A stretch of 64,000 nucleotides of DNA from Selaginella moellendorffii (taxonomy: Eukaryota; Streptophyta; Lycopodiopsida; Selaginellales; Selaginellaceae). The position numbers were made by a program, and so were the translations under genes. Below, piece after piece: positions 56,605 through 64,000 of the stretch. Location: the NCBI RefSeq assembly GCF_000143415.4, contig NW_003314301.1, positions 166,097 through 230,096 on the forward strand. The letters run 5' to 3'. Under the pieces are notes generated by a model. It was not told the DNA's origin and searched no databases. It worked only from the letters and a program-made list of their open reading frames with translations. Each line of letters begins with the position of its first letter. Position 1 is the first letter of the stretch.

Positions 56605-57507
56605 ATGTTTGAAATAATGTTTTTAATATTTTTAATATTATTCATAAAATTTACTATTTCAACTATAAATTATAGTGGAAAAAATAGTATGACAGTTGAT
56701 AGTGTTAATTTAATTATTCTTGCTATTGAATTAATGATTAATAACACTGAATCTGGAGAGTTACCAAAAGGTCAAAGTATGCAATATGATTATACAATAC
56801 AAGATGATATATATGGTCCTTTAAGCATGACAAATCAAATATGGATTTATAGTTCAAATGGAAACTTTATTGATACAACTTGTGGAGCAAATCTTGTTGA
56901 ATATGAACACGATGATGGTGATAATGTAAGACATAGATTGACTACTCTATTAAATTTATATCGTAATAATATTCTTAATTTACGTGCAAGATTTGTTAGA
57001 ATAGTATTTGGTTCTTATGCTATTGAGTTTATGGAAAAACATTCTGCACATAGATTACCACAAATTCAACATACTATATCCAATAATTTACATGATTGTA
57101 GAATTTATCTCACTACTTTAATTAGTAATATGCCTTACAATTCCTTAAAAGCTACTGAATTTTTATTATCACCAAATAATAAAGCTTATTTATATTTACA
57201 TTTAAATTGTATTCTTGCTTTATATGTAAGAAATGCTATAAAATGGTATAAAGGATCTTCAAATTTTAAAAACTGTGAATTTAAGATAGAAATGGATGGG
57301 AATATTGTACTGTATTCTGATAATTCAATTATGGTTTGGTCTCCTAATGTATATTGTAATAAGAAGAGAAATTGTGATATAGGAAAAACATTTCTTTCTC
57401 TTCAAAGTGACTGTAATTTGGTATTATATGAATCCCATCAGAAAACATTTTTAAAACATCCTAAATTGAAGGTATTGTGGGCTTCAAATACAAACCCATG
57501 TAATTAA
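56605..57507 (+). CDS. Secreted AT-rich protein with bulb-type (GNA-like) lectin domain
   Basis: An intronless frame of 300 residues. ATG 56605 is chosen because it opens a strong signal peptide (MFEIMFLIFLILFIKFTIST); the frame extends 40 codons further upstream. Residues 25-190 form a domain I do not recognise, with CGANLVEYEHDDGDN and many charged helices. From about 187 to the end are three beta-prism repeats: LLSPNNKAYLYLHLNCILALY, then FKIEMDGNIVLYSDNSIMVW, then FLSLQSDCNLVLYES ... VLWASNT. The third has the full mannose-binding QxDxNxVxY pattern; the second lacks the Gln and the first is degenerate. Codon use is extremely A/T-ending, unlike the GC-rich neighbours, and no introns or stops are present. 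It may be a defence or adhesion lectin; transfer from an AT-rich donor is possible. Confidence 0.72.
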   Translation: MFEIMFLIFLILFIKFTISTINYSGKNSMTVDSVNLIILAIELMINNTESGELPKGQSMQYDYTIQDDIYGPLSMTNQIWIYSSNGNFIDTTCGANLVEYEHDDGDNVRHRLTTLLNLYRNNILNLRARFVRIVFGSYAIEFMEKHSAHRLPQIQHTISNNLHDCRIYLTTLISNMPYNSLKATEFLLSPNNKAYLYLHLNCILALYVRNAIKWYKGSSNFKNCEFKIEMDGNIVLYSDNSIMVWSPNVYCNKKRNCDIGKTFLSLQSDCNLVLYESHQKTFLKHPKLKVLWASNTNPCN

Positions 57508-57714
57508 TTGTAATTTCTTTGCTATGCCCTTTGCAAATTGAGAGAAAACTGTGATAATTTGTATACAACTAGTCAACAATTTTCAAAAGAAATAAAGACT
57601 CTACCTACTTCAGTTGCTCCCTTAGAGAAACTCCTTAATACGGTTTCTATGTTTTTTGAGATGTAATTTAGATTTACATGCAGTTTAAGGGTAATTTAAA
57701 GTTAAACCCTAGAA
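57508..57714. other. Intergenic between lectin gene and subtilase relic
   Basis: AT-rich until about 57740, where composition returns to GC-rich. Probable 3' untranslated DNA of the lectin gene; no AATAAA signal except AATAAAG near 57591. Confidence 0.4.
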
Positions 57715-58890
57715 ATATTTCTCTTTCGATTATGCCCTCCATCTTCCCATGTGAGATCCGAGAAGCTCCATTTCGGCGCTTGGGGATCCGCCGTTATGGT
57801 TCCCTTGGCGGAGACGGTGACGCTGTAGGTCAGCTTCTGTCCGGGCTTGTGAAGCTCAGCTTGCTGGGAGTGACCGAGATCGAGATTCCCTTGGCGCTTC
57901 CCCGGAAGCGGTGTAGGTCGCGCCGGGATTTCCCACATTGGTCACTGTCCTCTCCACCGTCTTGCTGGATCCATCCAAGAGGACTGCGATGGAGGGATAG
58001 TTATGGCTGAAAGAGGTGTCGTTCTTGGGGCATTTGCTGCTACTGTCGCCTGTGATGTTTTGGATTTGCTTGGAGGTATAGCCCGAGTTACATATAGTCG
58101 AGAGGATCAGTGTCGTAGACTAGTCCTGGATCGACTACTTTTGCTGGTTGGATCTCACCGTTTCCAACGTCGAAAACAGTCGCTGCCTTGTTAGTGCTTG
58201 GATCGACGATTGTTTTGTTGGTGTTGGCTTTGGTGATAGCTTGAGTCTCCAGTTTTATTTTGTTTTCTCTCGACTTACCTGTGGTCATGACTGCTGATTT
58301 GATCGCCGCAGGACTCCATGTTGGGTGAATGGATTTCAAGTAAGCGATGGTGCCACTGACGTGAGGGCACGCCATGGAAGTTCCAGAGAGAAAAGTGTAC
58401 TCCACGAACACTTCCTTTCCATTGTCAGTGTCGGGGATATTGCTTGGCCAAGCTGCTAAGATCTCGACTCCTGGAGCGGTAACGTCCGGCTGCAACGCGA
58501 GATAAGTCACAAGCTTCATGGTATGTTTTTCGAGTACCTTGATGATATCCGGACTGATTGTGTGTGGACCTCTTGACGAAAACTCCGCTACGAGAGGTGC
58601 TGGCTTGTAAGGAATCGTTGTTCCTCTGAGAATTCGTGATTTACGACTGCACAGAAAGCACGAAGCCAAGAGTAAGTTTCCATCACCTTTTGATCATCTG
58701 TTATACTTACTTGGCTGCTATTTTAGCATCCTCGTTGATCTCCCTGTCGATTGTACTGGCACCGACTGTGAAGATCCAGGGAGCACCGTTGGACACTAGA
58801 GTTTCCACCAGCGCAAGAGACCATGATTCCTCTTTCAACGGCGTGATAGGCACCAATCGCAATGACGTCTATGCTGTAAACTCCGAGATG
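57715..58890 (-). pseudogene. Subtilisin-like protease, 5'-truncated
   Basis: On the - strand: IDVIAIGAYHAVERGIMVSCAGGN (58850-58780), which carries the oxyanion-hole Asn, then after a shift APWIFTVGAS. Next are APLVAEFSSRGP (near 58590), PDVTAPGVEILAAWP, and GTSMACPHVSGTIAYL (58390-58345) with the catalytic Ser. A VVDPGLVYD region and a broken fibronectin-like end (TYSVTVSAKGTITADP) follow near 57800. The signal peptide, propeptide and catalytic Asp and His are missing. Frame breaks near 58790 and after 58090 indicate a pseudogene of the plant subtilase family. Confidence 0.82.
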
Positions 58891-58959
58891 GACTAAGCGA
58901 TTGTTTAGATTGCTAAACCTTTCTTTTTCTTTTTATCTTTGTTTTTTGAGCAGGAAAAA

Positions 58960-59420
58960 GAAAATTTTTGCTGAGCATAATTCCTAGCTCGCTGAAGAGC
59001 TCACAATGAGGTCTGCCAACTTGCTGGAAGAGCGAAACCGAAATGCACAATCGGAGGCTGAGTTGCAAGCCAAGAATTCTTCCTTGCTACTGGCTGTTGA
59101 TTGATGACTTGAATATTGAAAGGGCTGCCAAGGAGAAAGAAGACGCTCTGGTACGAAGTCGAAAGATCTGGAAACGGAAAAACATGGATTATCTGGTGTA
59201 AGATCGTTGTGAAATGACTTGCAATGTCAGGAATTGCGATTTGTCAAAGAGGATGCTGCCGTTAAAGAACATTTATCAATTGAAGCTACCACTGTAAGAT
59301 CTGTATTTTCTTGTTTTGCTTTCATACTGACAGAATCTCCTATTTAACAGGCATCAAAGCTGGCCGAACTTTATAAACACAGTGGTCTAAAAATTAGTGC
59401 ACACTTCTCTAGGATGTATG
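58960..59420 (+). pseudogene. Nuclear pore anchor (TPR/NUA)-like gene fragment
   Basis: Coding-like pieces read ELTMRSANLLEERNRNAQSEAEL, then ELRFVKEDAAVKEHLSIEATT, a 57-nt intron (59294-59350, GTAAGA to TTAACAG), then ASKLAELYKHSGLKI. This matches by eye the N-terminal coiled coil of plant nuclear pore anchor, which links the pore basket to mRNA export and SUMO control. Only a few exons are present, a TGA interrupts the first, and the rest of the very long protein is missing, so it is a gene fragment. Confidence 0.5.
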
Positions 59421-60090
59421 TTCTTAGTCTCCATTGACCACTACTCTGCATAAAAGACTGCAAGAAAAGTCCCAAAGCATGGTGAATGAGTGTCTTTGCT
59501 ATAAACTTGCCAGTTTTCAACTTTGTGTTTATCATTCACGTAGTTGTGGGATAGGTCAGCCAGCACAATATTGTTGAGAGGTGTATGTAAAATCCCACCT
59601 CCCACTCATGCTTCTAAGCTGGCATTGGGGTTTCAGCCACCCCAATGTTCATCAACTCCCATTTTCCTGTGGAGACTGCAACAAGGAGGGGAGATCCAAA
59701 GCCATCTTTGGTCTTCCTCATTTTTTTCTTGATGTATTTGTCAGACTGTTGAAAAGCACTACTACTGTTTTTTTCTTCTGTCCTTGTTTTTTTTTTTTTT
59801 GCCTTGACAGCAACCCCAGAAAGCATTTCTCCAATCTCCTCTGAATTTGAAATTCCATGGGAAACTTGTGTTTGCCATTGTTCATGTTGTTGTTGAAAGC
59901 CTTCACCAAACACGCCTCCCCGATCAGCCGTACGCACTCACATATGGTCGCGACCAAGATCTTCTTGGCATCTAATCAAACTCCACAATGGCCGCCTCCA
60001 CTCTATGCAATCCACACAAGCATCTGCTCGATCACCTCCACTGCCTCGTCCAGCTTCCCAGCCTTGCAAATCTCCGCTATGGAAAGGCTG
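59421..60090. other. Gene-fragment-rich DNA, no intact gene
   Basis: On the - strand at about 60095-60010, AEICKAGKLDEAVEVIEQM resembles the tetratricopeptide-like start of short PPR/DYW proteins but soon ends. A T-run is at 59786-59800. No other coding sequence recognised. Confidence 0.4.
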
Positions 60091-60099
60091 GATGTCACA

Positions 60100-60310
60100 G
60101 CGTGTGGACCGTGCGACGAACCCGGATGGTGCAGAGCTGCACAACGCTCTTGCGGATTGCCCGAATCACACTAGCAAAATCGACCATTCGCCGCTTACCT
60201 TAGGAGATGAAACCAAGAATGTTTAAATTGTAGCATATTCCCTATCGAATAATTCATACGAATATAGAATATGCTTACCAATATAGAATATGAGTATGGA
60301 ATATTCTAGC
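60100..60310 (-). pseudogene. Duplicated 5' end of the PPR gene
   Basis: On the - strand, ATG at 60185-60187 begins MVDFASVIRAIRKS, matching the intact PPR start MIDFAGVIRAIRSS at 52166. The upstream 100 bp also match (GAGATGA-ACCAAGAATGTTTAAA and the following ATAGAATAT-rich stretch). The frame stops after about 30 codons. It is a duplicated promoter-start fragment some 8 kb from its source. Confidence 0.75.
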
Positions 60311-60682
60311 TCCTGCTTAGAACCTCGAGAGCTTGGAGAAGCTAAACTTGAATGGGTTCCAAAGGAGACCAATCTTCAAGAGATTCCATCCACCAAGTAT
60401 CTGCCATAGCCACTACCCATGAATCCTCGTGGAGAAATCCAGAGTGAAGAAGAAACACAAGAGCGGGATAGCAAGCCAAGTTACATGAGCAAGCCGGTGA
60501 ATTCCAGCGAACTTTGGTACCACCCGAGCATCATCAGCTGAGCCACAGCAAGCACAGATCAATCCCAGAGAAAGGAGCAAAGAAAATTGAAGTAAACCGA
60601 GGCTTGCTTGCTTGCTCGCTCGCTTGCAATCGCTCCAGAGCGACAACGTAGAGGAATCGCTGCGTTGTCGCTTGCCAAGCTT
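60311..60682. other. Intergenic, probable 3' flank of the SRPK gene
   Basis: No gene recognised. A CTTGCTTGCTTGCTCGCTCGCTTGC microsatellite-like run is near 60603-60628. Confidence 0.5.
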
Positions 60683-62689
<2,007 letters not shown>

Positions 62690-62736
62690 CTAGGGCACAG
62701 GTGGAAAGGACACGTCTTTTAAGAGCGCTGGTTCTC

Positions 62737-63563
62737 TTACACGCAAGTAGAAACCGTGACAATGTCGGAGATCCAGCCAATGTACTCGAATTTGCAGCGG
62801 TGCTCCACGGTGTGGAGCTCCTGCGCGTTCTTCTTGAGGTATCGCCAGAAGCTGGGCGATCCAGGGAAGCCCATATTGTCCGCCACGATTACGCTGCCAC
62901 TCTTGAGCAGCCCCTCTTCCTTGAGCTGGAGATAATCCTTGAGATAGACGTTCTTGTTGTGATCGATGAAGACCAGATCGATGGCGCTCAGCTGGAGCTC
63001 GTCGCGGATGATCGATTTGAGCTCCGCAAGGCAACTCTCGAGCGTGCCCTCGAGAACGCGGACCCTATCAGACAGACCTGCGAGAGATAATCAGGGCCGT
63101 TAGCTTCAAAATCGTGATCCAACGGTGAAGGACACACGAGGAAGAACACGAGCTACTCACCTGCAATCTCCACCATTTTCCTCGCGATCTGGACGTTCTG
63201 GGGATTCATCTCAATGCTGATCAGCAGCCCATTTGGATCTTTCATCCGCGACGCGATTCTCACTGCCGAGTAGCCGCAGTAAGCACCCAGCTCCAGCGCG
63301 AGCCGGGGATTGGAGCGCTCCACAACCGAGTCGAGAATGGGGCCTTTGTCGTCGCCGATGTTCATGAACCACGTCCCCTTGGATGCGGTGTAGCGATCGA
63401 TTACATCCAGCACGGATTTGGGATTCCCTGGCTCGGCCTCTGCGACTACGTGCTCGAGGAGCCGCTGCTCTCGCCCATCGCCCACCTGGCCCCGGAAGAA
63501 GGTACTCGGGCTCGTCATCGCCCGGAGGAAGGATAGCGTCTTGGACACGGATGGAGGAAGCAT
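62737..63563 (-). CDS. Catechol O-methyltransferase-like enzyme
   Basis: Two exons (63563-63161 and 63077-62737) and an 83-nt intron give 247 residues. I start at ATG 63561-63563, since no earlier in-frame ATG is seen and it opens MLPPSVSKTLSFLRAM. The fold is a class I S-adenosylmethionine methyltransferase: motif I is LALELGAYCGYSAVRIA (about 96-112), followed by LISIEMNPQNVQIARKMVEIAG. The metal site is DLVFIDHNKNVYLKDY with VIVADNM. GAYCGYSAVR and the DH...DN pattern match animal-type COMT more than plant caffeoyl-CoA enzymes. It would methylate a catechol-type hydroxyl using a divalent metal. The natural substrate is unknown. Confidence 0.88.
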
Positions 63564-64000
63564 TCCTTCTTTCCTTTCTAGCTCTGCCAAAGGAGAGAGA
63601 TCTTCGATCGATCGATCGATCTATCTATGGATCTATGGAATCGATAAGAAGCAAACTAAGAATCAAGGTCTCTCTTTTCTCTTGGGATTTTTTAGTGGTT
63701 TGTGCAAACGGTGATGGAATTAATGAGCCAGGGTCGGTTGGTCACGTTTTCGACCGAAAGCGTACCCGGAATCTCGAGAGAATCTCTCGTTCATTTATGA
63801 TGGGAGAAAGATAGATCCGTCCTTCCTAACAATCCAAGGAAAATTCAAGCTTTGATCGATCATTTTATATATACTGTTTGAGATGGGTGTCGTGAATCCC
63901 ACGAAAGATAATCTCTATACGATGATCCTGTACAGCTCAAGCGAGAATTTTCTTTTCTTTTTTCTCTCTTTTCACTTCGTTTATGTGCCTATAGGTGATC
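63564..64000. promoter_or_regulatory. Upstream region of the methyltransferase gene
   Basis: It contains a GATC/CTAT microsatellite (63605-63640) just before the start codon, probably in the 5' leader. No other gene is seen to the window end. Confidence 0.5.

Overview
The window is plant nuclear DNA, most likely from a lycophyte such as Selaginella. The gene-bearing right end has compact GC-rich genes with introns of mostly 55-70 nt, an intronless PPR gene, a germin-like gene with a TATA box, an SRPK kinase and an RGG mRNA-binding protein. The left two thirds is a nest of transposable elements. The species is inferred from style; no marker gene proves it.

Regions 1-13.8 kb and 28.2-40.9 kb are LTR retrotransposons and their remains. 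Family A has LTRs of about 1.13-1.15 kb, a TGGTATCAGAG primer-binding site, and internal DNA without coding capacity. It has one copy cut by the window edge (1-8053, + strand), one truncated copy (about 12.3-13.76 kb) and one complete copy with a 5-bp duplication (28554-35803, - strand). The complete copy sits inside the gag region of an older Ty3/gypsy element that continues to 39.7 kb. Family B has LTRs of 1.3-1.7 kb carrying CTCGGA-type tandem repeats; one is a solo LTR inside the first family A copy. Broken gypsy pol genes lie at 11.1-11.75, 13.8-16.0, 36.2-39.7, 42.8-44.3 and 54.0-55.2 kb.

The most unusual object is 15972-25717. It is a 9746-bp element with 24-bp perfect terminal inverted repeats and a 4-bp ACTA duplication, cleanly inserted in a gypsy pol gene whose reading resumes on the other side. 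It carries two long divergent genes. The leftward one is a transposase-like protein (DKMDQ, DND and GHTHEDVD motifs, resembling DUF7869-type proteins). The rightward one encodes about 1028 residues with a ParB/DGQHR-like region and a possible methyltransferase-like segment. About 19 copies of a 22-bp palindrome (core GGCATGAGGCCTCATGCC) are spread through it. Many lie exactly inside very short (38-54 nt) predicted introns; the rest are in the divergent promoter, the subterminal DNA and in frame in the transposase gene. I saw none elsewhere in the window.

The right end (46-64 kb) is genic. It holds an RGG/Stm1-type RNA-binding protein (-), a germin-like protein (+) with a decayed copy at 45.5-45.9 kb, an unrecognised coiled-coil protein (+), a PPR protein (-), and a very AT-rich secreted protein with a bulb-lectin domain (+). 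A stretch of gene fragments follows (subtilase, nuclear-pore anchor, duplicated PPR 5' end), then an SRPK kinase (-) and a catechol-O-methyltransferase-like enzyme (-) whose stop lies only 98 bp from the kinase start.
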